Shown here in pieces: positions 8,042-17,325 of a DNA stretch of 64,000 nucleotides. A program made the position numbers and the translations under genes. A model generated the notes under the pieces. The model did not search any database. It saw nothing but the letters and a program-made list of their open reading frames with translations, and had not been told where the DNA came from. The stretch covers positions 186,001 through 250,000 of the forward strand of contig JAXLXI010000006.1 in the NCBI GenBank assembly GCA_046328035.1. The letters run 5' to 3'. The first letter of the stretch is position 1; every line of letters starts with the position of its first letter. Source of the stretch: JBGASG01 sp046328035 (GTDB lineage Bacteria; Cyanobacteriota; Vampirovibrionia; Obscuribacterales; Obscuribacteraceae).

Positions 8042-8560
8042 ATGAGCCCAGCAGAACGTGGCGCAGCCACAGTCCCAACTGTAGACGCCCTGGCGCAGGA
8101 ACTGCTCTTAATTCAGCAGTCAGGACCGCGCCGCGTGGCAATAATCGGTACGCGCAACCTGCCGCTTACCCACCAGCAGCTGGTCGAAATGCTCAGTTAT
8201 GCGCTGGTGCTTTCCGGCAACCAGGTGGTCACCAGCGGTGGTGCCAACGGTACCAACATGGCGGCGATCCGCGGCGCACAACGCGCCAATCCGGATCGTC
8301 TGGAGATTATTCTGCCGCAGACGATCGGGCAGCAGCCCAGTGAAGTGCAAGATCTCCTGATTGGCGTCAAGAACATCGTCGAATATCCGGAGCGCCGCAC
8401 GATGACCCTGGCTGATGCCAGTAAAATGTGCAACCACGAAATCATCGATCGCTGCCAGCAGATCATCTGTTTCCTCTACCACACCAGCAACACGTTGCTG
8501 GAATCTGTTGAATACGCCAAAGAACATCGTAAGATAGTGACTAACTTCTATCTCGATTAG
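8042..8560 (+). CDS. Short DprA/Smf-like Rossmann-fold protein of the cyanobacterial type
   Basis: The 172-aa product is a single SLOG/DprA-like Rossmann domain. VAIIGTRNLPLTHQQLVE is followed by the phosphate-binding loop VVTSGGANGTNMAAIRGA, then LEIILPQ and the tail RCQQIICFLYHTSNTLL. DprA binds single-stranded DNA and loads RecA, but this protein lacks the extra DprA domains and may bind nucleotides instead. I recall near-identical wording (SGGA-GTN-AAIRGA, CNKEIISRCQQLICF) in a short protein annotated as DNA recombination-mediator protein A across Cyanobacteria. That makes it useful as a lineage marker. mraY follows after 17 bases. No clear ribosome-binding site is visible. Confidence 0.82.
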   Translation: MSPAERGAATVPTVDALAQELLLIQQSGPRRVAIIGTRNLPLTHQQLVEMLSYALVLSGNQVVTSGGANGTNMAAIRGAQRANPDRLEIILPQTIGQQPSEVQDLLIGVKNIVEYPERRTMTLADASKMCNHEIIDRCQQIICFLYHTSNTLLESVEYAKEHRKIVTNFYLD

Positions 8561-8577
8561 GGCAGACCTTTATTTCG

Positions 8578-9702
8578 ATGAATCACATGCTTCTTGCGGC
8601 GGGACTTTCATTCGCCGTCTGCGTTGTGGTTTTTCCTTTCTACATTGGCTGGCTCAAGAAGCGGCAAATTCAGCAGTTCATCCGCGAGGAAGGACCGCAG
8701 AGCCACGCTGCCAAGGCCAAGACGCCCACAATGGGCGGGCTGTGCTTTCTCTCATTGAGCACCGCCGTCTCCGCTACTTTAATCCTGGTGCTCAAGCTGC
8801 CGGCTGCCGGCCCGGCACTGGCCGTGGTGGCAACCGCGGCGCTCTGCGGATTGGTCGGTTTCATCGACGACTTCGCCAAAATCAACAGCAGATCTAATGC
8901 CGGCATTTCGGCCAAACTTCGCCTGATGTCTGAGTTCGGACTCGGCTTCTTGCTGGCGGGTGCACTTTTGCTCATGGGCGGCAATGCCATCGACCAGCTG
9001 GTGCTCAACCCCACTGCTCCACCATTCACTCTTTCCGGCATGTCGGATATCACCCGCCTGGCTTACGTGTTCTGCGTGGTGCCGTTTCTAGTGGCTGCCA
9101 CCACCAATGCCATGAATCTGCACGACGGCATGGACGGGCTGGCCGGAGGAACCGGGCTTTTGACTTTCATCACCATGGGAGCCATGCTGGCTTTGCTGCC
9201 GGCTGCCTCGGTGCCCGTGGCGCAACCGCTGGCGGTGGTGGCATTCTCGGTTGCCGGCGGGCTGGCGGCGTTTCTTGTCTATAACAAGTTTCCTGCCAAA
9301 GTCTTCATGGGCGATACCGGCAGCTTGTTTCTGGGCGGTATGATGGCGGCGATGGTGGCAACCAGCGGATTGACGCTCTGGTTTATTCCCCTCTCCCTCA
9401 TATATGTGCTGGAGGCGGTCTCAGTCATGGCTCAGGTCAGCTATTTCAAATTGACCAAGCAATACCAGCCAGAGACGCCCATGAGCCGGCCGGCGCTGAT
9501 CTGGCTCAAATTGACGAAACGATTGCCAGGTGAGGGAAAACGTCTCTTTCGCATGGCCCCTCTGCACCACCATTTCGAAGCGATCGCCGAGGATAAGGGC
9601 ATTGCGGAGTGGCAGGTGGTGGCTTGCTTCTGGCTCCTGCAACTGCTGATTTGCGCCTGCACCTATGGGCTCTTCTTTTACATCCACGGGATGGGCGGTT
9701 AG
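8578..9702 (+). CDS. mraY: Phospho-N-acetylmuramoyl-pentapeptide transferase
   Basis: This polytopic membrane enzyme transfers phospho-MurNAc-pentapeptide from UDP to undecaprenyl phosphate to form lipid I. The 374-aa product shows the family signatures: KTPTMGGL near the N-terminus, GFIDDFAK (the DD pair binding Mg), NAMNLHDGMDGLAGGTG, VFMGDTGSLFLGGMMA, and the C-terminal histidine motif RMAPLHHHFE. About ten hydrophobic segments fit the known topology. Small departures such as DDFAK for the usual DDYxK and NLHDG for NLTDG are within family variation. It sits outside a mur/dcw cluster, next to the DprA-like gene. Confidence 0.95.
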   Translation: MNHMLLAAGLSFAVCVVVFPFYIGWLKKRQIQQFIREEGPQSHAAKAKTPTMGGLCFLSLSTAVSATLILVLKLPAAGPALAVVATAALCGLVGFIDDFAKINSRSNAGISAKLRLMSEFGLGFLLAGALLLMGGNAIDQLVLNPTAPPFTLSGMSDITRLAYVFCVVPFLVAATTNAMNLHDGMDGLAGGTGLLTFITMGAMLALLPAASVPVAQPLAVVAFSVAGGLAAFLVYNKFPAKVFMGDTGSLFLGGMMAAMVATSGLTLWFIPLSLIYVLEAVSVMAQVSYFKLTKQYQPETPMSRPALIWLKLTKRLPGEGKRLFRMAPLHHHFEAIAEDKGIAEWQVVACFWLLQLLICACTYGLFFYIHGMGG

Positions 9703-9752
9703 AGTCCCTAAACAGAGGCTATACTTTCAAAACTAAGCCGCGGTTTTAGTTA

Positions 9753-11606
9753 TTGGCAGCCAAGGTCATGCAGTTAGTTAACGACCTCGTTTCCCAGGGG
9801 CGCTGGGATGAGGCTCACTCTGTGCTGCAACGCTTTGCCCAGCAGCAGCCGGAAGACCCCGACGTGCATTTCCAGCTGGGATCGCTCTGCTACAACTCCG
9901 GGAAATTTTCCGAAGCCGAAAAGAACCTGCGCAACTGCATTCAGGTCAAAGCCGATCACGCTGACGCTCACTATTACCTGGGGCTGACGCTGATGAAACT
10001 GGGGCGGCCGGCGGAAGCGATGGGGGCGTTTCGCGAAGCCTGCGAACAGCGCCAGAACTTTCCTCCCGGTCATCTGCACTGGGGGCTGGCTCTATCCCAG
10101 ATGGGGTCGTTCCGAGGCGCACTTGGCCAGTTCAAGCAAGCGCTGAAGCTCAATCCCCGCCTGGTTGCCGCTTCCTATCAAGCCGGTATTGCTTCGTATC
10201 AAATGGGCCAGTATGGTGAGGCCGTCGAGCTTTTCACTGAAGCCTGCGAGAAAGATCCCCAGCTGGCTGAGGCTTTCAACGGATTAGGTGTGGCGCTGGT
10301 TTCTCTCGGGCACCTGGATAAGGCAATTGCCTGTTTCTCCAAAGCTTGGTCGCTGGATAACCAGCTTGCCATCGTTCAACGCAATTGGGCGGCAGCCCTG
10401 GTCAACAGCGGGCGCCCCGAGGAAGCAAACAAGCACTATCAGGAAGCCATCAACCTCGGGCCGAAATTTCTCGAGGCTCGCGAACGGTCGCTTATCTACA
10501 ACGACTGGGGCGTCAATCTTTTCCGGCAGGGGCAACTGGACGACAGTGCCGAGAAATTGCGCCTGTCGATTGACGTCGACCCGGCTTTGATTGAAGCCAG
10601 GCTCAATCTGGGGCTGGTGAATATAGCCCTGGAAGAATTCGAGCAGGCCGCCGACACGCTGGAGAAGGCACTGCAGGTCGAGCCGGAGCACATGGAAGTG
10701 AACATGCAGCTGGGCATCGCTTACTTTGTCATGGCTCGCTACAAGGAAAGTATCGACAAGCTGGCGGTAGCCAGCAAAGACGAAGCGCTGCGCACTAAAG
10801 GACTGGATCTCTGGCTGGGCTACTGCCACCTGGCGCTCGGTCGCCTGGAGGTGGCGGAGCGGCATTTTGAGAAGGCCGTCAACGACAACCCGCAAGACAT
10901 CCTGGCTCTGGACGCTCTCGGTTCCGCTATGGCCTTGCAAGATCGGCATGTAGAAGCTGTCGATGCCTATCAGCGTTGCCTTGTGGTCAATCCGGAATAT
11001 GCCATCGCTCACATGCACCTGGCTAAGAGCCTGGAAGCAGCGGGCCGAACCAACGATGCCCAGCAAGAATATCGCCTGGCCGTGTCCAAAGATCCTCGCT
11101 GCTTGCGCCCCGAGAAGGAAGTCATAGAGCAGCTTTTGAAGCAGTCGCAGTTCGAGCTGGTTCTGAGTAAGTCGCAAAGACTGCTCCAGCTCCTGCCTTC
11201 GGACGAAGATGCCCTGTTGTCGCTGGCCAAGGCCACGCGGGCGCAGGGTAAACATGCGGATGCCGCCGATATGTGCCGGCGACTGGTGGAACAGCACCCG
11301 GAAAACTGGTCTGGCCATGTGCTTCTCGGGCAGATCAATCTCAGCCAGGGACAGTTGCTGGAGGCGGATGAGTGCTTCAGAGCCGCATCTATGTTATACG
11401 ATGGTGATGTCAGTCTTTTCTACGGATGGGGAAAAACGCTCGGGCTGCTGGGTTTGCACGAACTAGCCATCGAGAAATTCGAAAAAGCGAGCGAGCTCGA
11501 TCCGTATGACGGTGACACCTACGAGGCCTGGGGCGCGACTTTGAAGATACTCGGTCGGTTTCAGGAAGCGGCGGAAGTTTTCAAACGCGCCTCGGAGTAC
11601 ATGTAA
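9753..11606 (+). CDS. Large tetratricopeptide-repeat protein
   Basis: This 617-aa protein is built almost entirely of about 16-17 TPR units of 34 residues with canonical spacing. Examples are DVHFQLGSLCYNSGKFSEAE, ADAHYYLGLTLMKLGRPAEA and EAFNGLGVALVSLGHLDKAI. No signal peptide or membrane segment is visible, so it is probably a cytoplasmic scaffold. The start given is a TTG. An ATG at 9768 is five codons downstream and equally possible. The histidine kinase and HD-GYP regulator follow at 30 and 2 bases, suggesting the TPR protein scaffolds or modulates that signalling pair. Confidence 0.85.
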   Translation: MAAKVMQLVNDLVSQGRWDEAHSVLQRFAQQQPEDPDVHFQLGSLCYNSGKFSEAEKNLRNCIQVKADHADAHYYLGLTLMKLGRPAEAMGAFREACEQRQNFPPGHLHWGLALSQMGSFRGALGQFKQALKLNPRLVAASYQAGIASYQMGQYGEAVELFTEACEKDPQLAEAFNGLGVALVSLGHLDKAIACFSKAWSLDNQLAIVQRNWAAALVNSGRPEEANKHYQEAINLGPKFLEARERSLIYNDWGVNLFRQGQLDDSAEKLRLSIDVDPALIEARLNLGLVNIALEEFEQAADTLEKALQVEPEHMEVNMQLGIAYFVMARYKESIDKLAVASKDEALRTKGLDLWLGYCHLALGRLEVAERHFEKAVNDNPQDILALDALGSAMALQDRHVEAVDAYQRCLVVNPEYAIAHMHLAKSLEAAGRTNDAQQEYRLAVSKDPRCLRPEKEVIEQLLKQSQFELVLSKSQRLLQLLPSDEDALLSLAKATRAQGKHADAADMCRRLVEQHPENWSGHVLLGQINLSQGQLLEADECFRAASMLYDGDVSLFYGWGKTLGLLGLHELAIEKFEKASELDPYDGDTYEAWGATLKILGRFQEAAEVFKRASEYM

Positions 11607-11636
11607 TCTCGTTTTTCGTCGCCTGGTGACTTCTGT

Positions 11637-13742
11637 ATGGAACGCGAAATCGACAGCGATCTGCCACTAAAGTCGCAACACCTGGTGTACTTTCGCCTGG
11701 CCTTCGCGCTGATCAGTCTCACTGTCGGTGTGTTCGTCTGGATGCTGGCCCAGGTAGAACTGAATGCGGTGGCATTCTTTGCCGTCGGTGCTCTGGTTGT
11801 TATCTACTCGCTGGTCGGCTTACTGGTTCTGCGCAGCGGCAAGTTGCGCACACTCTGGCAATACCAGGCATTCAATTCGATTTTGCTCGCGCTGGATATC
11901 GCCGGACTGTCGGCTCTCGTGCATTATTCGGGCGGCGTCGACTCCGACTTTTACTTCCTCTACCTGTTGCCGATTTTGCTGGCCAGCCACATTTTCGCGC
12001 GACGCGGTATTCACTACGTTGCGTTTCTGGCCGCCAGTTGCTACATCGCAGTCTTGCTGTTTGAAAATGCCACCTTCATGAAATACCTGTTCGACCCCAG
12101 TCAGGCGGACGGGCTGGCTGGCGCGTATGTGCGGCGATTGTGGGTGAAGGTGATGGCCCACAGTGTAATTCTTGCCGTCATGGCTTTTGTCTGGGCGACA
12201 TTTTGCGAGCACATGTCGAAAGTGGCGCAGCAACGAGCAACGCGGTTGCGCGGGCAGCTGGACGCCAATAATCGCCTGGTCAGCGAAACTAAAGCGCAAG
12301 CTTCGCGCGAGCAATTGTTCAATGCAATCAGCTCAGCCATTCGTTCAACGCTGGAACTCGATCAAATTTTGCGCACCACCGTGTCGCAGATCAGTTCGGC
12401 TCTAAATGTCTCGCGATGCGCGATTTTGACTCCGGCGAACGCACCGTGCGAGCCGCCTTTGATCTGGGATGCCTTGCATTCCGGACAGGATCATCACGGG
12501 CACCAGCAGACCTTTTTTACGCCGCGATTTTGCGAATTTATTCTTTCGCGCAAAGCCAGTTATGAAGAAGAGGATGATGGACAGCTCAAGAAGACTTTCG
12601 TTTTTGCGGAGCCGGCCGGCGATCAGTTTTTCCAGGACATCAAAGAAGACATGGAGAAACTGGCGTTTCACTCGCTCGTCGTGCAACCGATTATGTACAG
12701 CGCCGAGTCGAAAGGCGTCTTGATCATCGGTGAGTGCGAAGCGCAAAGGGAGTGGTCGGCCTCTGAACTGGAATTGATCAAATCTGTCGCCGGACAGGTG
12801 GCGATCGCCATCGAGCACGCCAATCTCGTTGACCAGTTGTCGCGCAAAAATCGTGACTTGTTGCAGAAGAATCAAAACCTCGATTCGGCAAACTTTGAAA
12901 TGCGCACCATGCAATCGCAATTGATTCACCAGGAAAAAATGGCTTCCCTGGGTCGGATGGTTGCCGGTATCGCGCATGAACTCAACAATCCGGTCAATTT
13001 CGTGCATGGAAATTTGCCGTACTTGAGGGAATACTTCGAAGATCTCAAACGAGTGATCGCAACTACCGACGACCTGCCGCCGGAGACTCGCAAGGACATT
13101 GATGCTCTTAAATTGAGCGTCAAGTACGACTTCCTGGTCAAAGACCTCGACAACATCATCGCTGACCTGGAAGAAGGCGCCGAGCGCATTCGCGGGATAA
13201 TCCGCAACTTGCGCAGTTTTAGCCGACTGGACGAGGCCGAGCTGAAAGAGGCTTCCCTGCAGGAAGGACTGGAGTCGACCCTCAAAATCCTCAACCAGTA
13301 CTATGGACGCGACAAGATTCCGGTTCAGACACAGTTTGCCGACATCCCGCTGATAACCTGCTACCCCGGCAAACTCAATCAGGTCTGGATGAATTTGTTG
13401 TCTAACGCGGCGCAGGCGGTCGCGAAGCTGGAGGCGCCCACTGTGTCGATAACCACGGAGATGGACGGCGACTGGGTGATTGTCTCCATTTCTGACAATG
13501 GGCCTGGCATAAAGGCACAGGATCAGAGTAAAATCTTCGAACCCTTTTACACCACGAAGCCCATTGGACAGGGTACGGGACTGGGGCTCTCCATCTGCCA
13601 CTCGATTATCGAACGGCACGGTGGGCGCATATGGTTCGAAACCCCGGATTCCGGGGGCACGACTTTCAAAGTACGAATTCCGCTGAGAGCTGAACCAGTC
13701 GAGGCGGACGAAGAAATGGAAAAGGCCGTAGTCGGGGAGTAG
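11637..13742 (+). CDS. Membrane sensor histidine kinase with GAF domain
   Basis: The 701-aa product has about six transmembrane segments in residues 15-200. Next come a coiled linker and a GAF domain (about 215-400, from EQLFNAISSAIRSTLELDQI to VAIAIEHANLVDQL). The dimerisation/phosphoacceptor segment is KMASLGRMVAGIAHELNNPV, with His447 as the expected phosphorylation site. The ATPase domain shows NLLSNAAQAV (N box), SDNGPGIKAQDQSKIFEPF (G1/F) and GTGLGLSICHSII (G2). The stop is two bases before the HD-GYP response regulator, so the two form an obvious pair. The N-terminal membrane sensor does not match a named input domain that I recognise. Confidence 0.92.
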   Translation: MEREIDSDLPLKSQHLVYFRLAFALISLTVGVFVWMLAQVELNAVAFFAVGALVVIYSLVGLLVLRSGKLRTLWQYQAFNSILLALDIAGLSALVHYSGGVDSDFYFLYLLPILLASHIFARRGIHYVAFLAASCYIAVLLFENATFMKYLFDPSQADGLAGAYVRRLWVKVMAHSVILAVMAFVWATFCEHMSKVAQQRATRLRGQLDANNRLVSETKAQASREQLFNAISSAIRSTLELDQILRTTVSQISSALNVSRCAILTPANAPCEPPLIWDALHSGQDHHGHQQTFFTPRFCEFILSRKASYEEEDDGQLKKTFVFAEPAGDQFFQDIKEDMEKLAFHSLVVQPIMYSAESKGVLIIGECEAQREWSASELELIKSVAGQVAIAIEHANLVDQLSRKNRDLLQKNQNLDSANFEMRTMQSQLIHQEKMASLGRMVAGIAHELNNPVNFVHGNLPYLREYFEDLKRVIATTDDLPPETRKDIDALKLSVKYDFLVKDLDNIIADLEEGAERIRGIIRNLRSFSRLDEAELKEASLQEGLESTLKILNQYYGRDKIPVQTQFADIPLITCYPGKLNQVWMNLLSNAAQAVAKLEAPTVSITTEMDGDWVIVSISDNGPGIKAQDQSKIFEPFYTTKPIGQGTGLGLSICHSIIERHGGRIWFETPDSGGTTFKVRIPLRAEPVEADEEMEKAVVGE

Positions 13743-13744
13743 GG

Positions 13745-14881
13745 ATGGAACCGCGCCACAAGATATTGGTTGTCGACGACGAACCGGCCAATCTCCGCCT
13801 GCTCAATCGGGTTCTCGGCGAGAGCTATGAGACCTTTGTGGCGCAGAGCGGTACCGAAGCGCTGGAGATCCTCAAGGCTCAGGACGTGTCTTTGATCATT
13901 ACCGACCAGCGCATGCCCGGCATGAGCGGCGTGCAGGTCCTGGAAGCCTCTCTGTCGCTGCGTCCGAACGCCATCAAGATTTTGCTCACCGGCTACACCG
14001 ACATTCAGGCGCTCATCGACGCCATAAACTCAGGCTGCATTTACAAATACATTCAAAAGCCCTGGGATGCCGAAGACCTCAAGCTGACAGTCAAAAGGGC
14101 TCTCGAGTCTTTCGACCTGCGCCGCAACAACGAAAAGCTGGTTGTGCAGTTGCAAGGAGCACTGGTGCAGCTGGAAGACATTTCCATCGGTACCATCAAG
14201 GCACTTGCCGATGCGCTCGACGCTAAATGCGATTACACAAGCGGACACAGCCTGCGCGTCAGCCGTTACGCTGTCGCTACCGCGCGCATGCTGGGCATGA
14301 GCAACGAAGAGTTGCGCGATGTAGAGCTCTCCGGACTGCTGCATGATATAGGCAAAATCGCCGTGCCCGAATCGATCCTCTGGAAGCCTGAGCGGCTGAC
14401 CCCGGAGGAGCAGCAGGTTATGGCTATTCACCCGGTGCGCAGCGCGCAAATTATCGGGGAGATTGAAATACTGGCCCGGGTGCGTCTGTGGGTGAGACAT
14501 CACCACGAACACCTCGATGGCTCCGGCTATCCCGACAAATTGAAGGGCGATGAAATACCGGTTGGCTCTCGGATCGTGCTGGTTGCCGACGCGTATGATG
14601 CCATGACCAGCGACCGACCTTATCGCAAATCAATTGGTTATGAGCGTGCCACCAACGAGTTACGCAAATTCGCCGGAAGACAGTTCGATCCTGAAATGGT
14701 CGAAGCGCTCTTGAGCGCCGTCGGCGAGAACGGTGAAATCCTGACCACGGATGGCATTCCCGAGAGTTTCCTCGGACTTACGATTGCTTCAATTGATCCA
14801 GCGCAATCTGGAACACAGTATCTGGCGGAATCCGAACGCCAGGCTCAGGCGCAGGCAAATCAGCAGGCTGCCGTTCAGTAG
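13745..14881 (+). CDS. Response regulator with REC and HD-GYP phosphodiesterase domains (RpfG-like)
   Basis: Residues 5-125 form a receiver domain: ILVVDDEPANLRLL, the phosphoacceptor Asp54 in IITDQRMPGMSG, ILLTGYTD, and the lysine of YIQKPW. Residues about 150-345 form an HD-GYP domain with all metal ligands intact: YTSGHSLRVSRY, LLHDIGKIAVPE, MAIHPVRSAQII and VRHHHEHLDGSGYPDKLKG. This family hydrolyses cyclic di-GMP, so phosphorylation by the adjacent kinase probably controls local c-di-GMP. GGGGAG lies just ahead of the ATG. The last 104 bases overlap the convergent GT9 gene. Confidence 0.93.
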   Translation: MEPRHKILVVDDEPANLRLLNRVLGESYETFVAQSGTEALEILKAQDVSLIITDQRMPGMSGVQVLEASLSLRPNAIKILLTGYTDIQALIDAINSGCIYKYIQKPWDAEDLKLTVKRALESFDLRRNNEKLVVQLQGALVQLEDISIGTIKALADALDAKCDYTSGHSLRVSRYAVATARMLGMSNEELRDVELSGLLHDIGKIAVPESILWKPERLTPEEQQVMAIHPVRSAQIIGEIEILARVRLWVRHHHEHLDGSGYPDKLKGDEIPVGSRIVLVADAYDAMTSDRPYRKSIGYERATNELRKFAGRQFDPEMVEALLSAVGENGEILTTDGIPESFLGLTIASIDPAQSGTQYLAESERQAQAQANQQAAVQ

Positions 14882-15836
14882 CGGGATTAGTGAGAGCTAC
14901 AAAAGGCGGATGGCCGGGAATCAGTTTGGCCGGATCCGTGGGCGCGAACATAGCCACCGTCGGTTTATTCAGCGCCACTGCGATGTGCATGGGAGCTGAG
15001 TCGACACAGACGACCAGATCTGCCAGCTTCAACAGCGCCACCAGCTCTTGCAGGTTTTTGGTCTTGCCGTACATCAGGCGGAAATTCGGATGAGACGCGG
15101 TTGCGCCTAGCGTCTGCTGAATTTCCTTGATTGTGTCTTCATCATCCGGACCGCCAGCCAGCAACACATCGATATTATTCTGTGCCAGCAAATCGACAAT
15201 CAGCTGAGCCCAATTGGCTGCCGGCCAGGTTTTAATGATGCCCTTGCGCAGCGCCAGCTGACTGGTTCCCGGATGGATCACCACGCGTTGTTGCGTGCCG
15301 TTCGTTGCACCACAGGTAGTGGCGGTGCTCAGTTCCGAGGACATCCTGGACAGCGCTTCCTGATTGACGGTAACCTGCGGCAGTTGCGGGTCGGCTTTGA
15401 TGCCCAGCCCGCGCACCAGGTCGTGATACATGACACCGGCGTACTGGTCGCGGTTGAGGGGCACCGGATCGGTGAGCAAAAGCGGCGCCAGTCCATTTGA
15501 GTTGTAGCCTATGCGCTGTTTGATCCCGGAAAGAAACAATAGAGCCGACACCATCGGCGAACTGCCGGAAGAAACCACGATATCGAACTTTCCCTTGCGG
15601 ATCAGTGAGAGCAGCTGCAACATGTCTGTCGGCAAAAGCGGTTTTTTCTTGATGTCGAACGTGATGCAATCGTCGACCAGATCGGTAATCTGACAGACGC
15701 TTTTGGAACGCGGTTCGAGCAACAGTGTGATGTGCCAGTCGGGATGGGCTTCGCGGATGCTTTTCAGAGTGGGAAGAAACAGCACTTCATCGCCCAGTCC
15801 GCCGAAATTGATGGTGAGCAAACGCGTCTTACTCAC
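14778..15836 (-). CDS. GT9-family glycosyltransferase (heptosyltransferase-like), second copy
   Basis: The 352-aa product starts RLLTINFGGLGDEVLFLPTL and later has VVIHPGTSQLALRKGIIKTW and LADLVVCVDSAPMHIAVALN. These are the two halves of the GT9 nucleotide-sugar transferase fold. It is only distantly similar to the first GT9 protein at 2970-4091. It probably adds a sugar to an envelope glycan. The start is a GTG with AGGGGG six bases upstream. Its C-terminal 30 or so residues are encoded opposite the end of the HD-GYP gene. The LCP gene diverges from it across 84 bases. Confidence 0.87.
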   Translation of the reverse strand: MSKTRLLTINFGGLGDEVLFLPTLKSIREAHPDWHITLLLEPRSKSVCQITDLVDDCITFDIKKKPLLPTDMLQLLSLIRKGKFDIVVSSGSSPMVSALLFLSGIKQRIGYNSNGLAPLLLTDPVPLNRDQYAGVMYHDLVRGLGIKADPQLPQVTVNQEALSRMSSELSTATTCGATNGTQQRVVIHPGTSQLALRKGIIKTWPAANWAQLIVDLLAQNNIDVLLAGGPDDEDTIKEIQQTLGATASHPNFRLMYGKTKNLQELVALLKLADLVVCVDSAPMHIAVALNKPTVAMFAPTDPAKLIPGHPPFVALTNPATERQPADLPAPEPGVRIPPDTVFQIALDQLKQS

Positions 15837-15885
15837 GCAAACCCCCTGTCTTTACCCGGCTCAAGCCTCGATTTGGCATTGGACG

Positions 15886-15891
15886 TATAAT
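15886..15891 (+). promoter_or_regulatory. Candidate -10 element for the LCP gene
   Basis: TATAAT matches the -10 consensus exactly and lies 30 bases upstream of the TTG start, in the divergent gap with the GT9 gene. No convincing -35 is seen at the expected distance, so this is weak evidence. Confidence 0.3.
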
Positions 15892-15920
15892 AACGTATTG
15901 CTGGGCTTAGTAATTCGAAA

Positions 15921-17165
15921 TTGAGATCCACTTCCAACTGGCTGGTTATTTTCGTGCTCGCCGCACTGCTCGGGGTGCTTGCGGGGTATCTGATCACGGT
16001 CATGATGAAGCCGCAGCTGTTGCCGCCGGCTTTGCGCTTTGGTGGCTTGGCTCAGCCGATGACCGTGCTGGTGATGGGAACCGACGTTGTGTACACCGGC
16101 GGACGCCGGGGGCTGAAAGCAGATTTGAGCGCCTTCAGCGGGCGTTCGGACACGATGATGGTGGCACGGTTTGATCCATATCGAAACTCGTATTCCGTGC
16201 TTTCCATTCCGCGCGACACCATGGTCGAGATTCCCGGGCAGGGGACGCAAAAGATCAACGGCGCCAATGCACTTGGCGGTCCGAAGCTGGCTGAACAGAC
16301 TGTCACCAACCTGCTTGGCGTGCCGATCGATCACTATGTCGTAATTAACGTACATGGGCTGGTGGAGCTGGTGGACGAGTTGGGTGGGCTGGAAGTCGAT
16401 ATTCCCAAGCGCATGAAGTATCGTGACCGCTCTGCAAAACTAAACATCGACTTGCAACCGGGCGTTCACAAACTCAATGGCACAGAAGCGATGGGCTTCG
16501 TGCGCTTTCGTCACGATGAACTGGGCGACATCGGGCGTGTTCAACGCCAGGAAATATTCATTCACGCACTAACGAAAAAGGCGCTTGAACCTGAGTCTTG
16601 GGCGAAGCTGCCGAAACTTTTGGTGCTGGCGGACAAACACATTCAAACCGACATGTCACCGACTCTGATGGCGAACACGCTCGCATTTGCGCGCTCCGTG
16701 CCGAAAGCAAATCAGCAAATGATTATGTTGCCGGGACGTTTTTCGGGCACCGGCAACTGGGAAGTTGACGAGGATGAAACTCAGCAGATCGTGCGGCGAT
16801 TCACGGGCGCCGACACCGCTTGTGGTGATCGGTGCGATGTGAAAATGGTTGTCGAGAACGGCAGCTCCAGTCCCGATGCGGCTCGCAAGCTCTATCGCAT
16901 GATGTCAGACCTTGGCTACAACGTAGTCACATATAAGTCGAAAGTCGAAGTGCAGGGTGCACCGCTTTCTGAAACGCGCATAATCGCTCAGCGTGGAAAT
17001 ACTGAGGAGGCCGTGATGGTGAAAAAAGATCTCCACAACTGCGGCAACATTGTAAACGCCTCTGTTGGTGATATTCAGAGCGGTATCACGGTGATAGCGG
17101 GAGATGACTTGTTGCCCTATCTGAGCGATAAACAGAAGGCTGTGCAAAGAAAGGCCACGAGATAA
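15921..17165 (+). CDS. LytR-CpsA-Psr (LCP) family cell-wall glycopolymer ligase with LytR C-terminal domain
   Basis: Residues 8-30 are a single N-terminal membrane anchor. The LCP catalytic domain spans about 45-270 with the conserved arginine/aspartate motifs: GRSDTMMVARFDP, LSIPRDTMVEIPG, KINGANALGG, and FRHDELGDIGRVQRQ. Residues about 295-395 resemble the LytR_C module (MVVENGSSSPDAARKLYRMM). LCP proteins transfer glycopolymers from a polyprenyl lipid to peptidoglycan on the outer face of the membrane. Here the native acceptor is unknown. Translation starts at a TTG. A GT9 glycosyltransferase diverges from the same intergenic gap. Confidence 0.93.
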   Translation: MRSTSNWLVIFVLAALLGVLAGYLITVMMKPQLLPPALRFGGLAQPMTVLVMGTDVVYTGGRRGLKADLSAFSGRSDTMMVARFDPYRNSYSVLSIPRDTMVEIPGQGTQKINGANALGGPKLAEQTVTNLLGVPIDHYVVINVHGLVELVDELGGLEVDIPKRMKYRDRSAKLNIDLQPGVHKLNGTEAMGFVRFRHDELGDIGRVQRQEIFIHALTKKALEPESWAKLPKLLVLADKHIQTDMSPTLMANTLAFARSVPKANQQMIMLPGRFSGTGNWEVDEDETQQIVRRFTGADTACGDRCDVKMVVENGSSSPDAARKLYRMMSDLGYNVVTYKSKVEVQGAPLSETRIIAQRGNTEEAVMVKKDLHNCGNIVNASVGDIQSGITVIAGDDLLPYLSDKQKAVQRKATR

Positions 17166-17325
17166 CCTTTGCATCAACGGCTGAGCAAGCAATTCACAAG
17201 ATGCTTTAGTTATTATTACGTTTGGCAACCGGACTGGGGATCTCCCATATGGTAAACAGTGTTGTGCGTGAGCGCGCAGCTCAAGGTGTCATTTTGGCTT
17301 CTCAAGAAGAAGAAAGGCAGGCGGC

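Noticed and set aside
12402..13619. 405-codon open frame on the minus strand
   Set aside because: It lies opposite the histidine kinase, whose catalytic motifs are complete, and has no recognisable domain.
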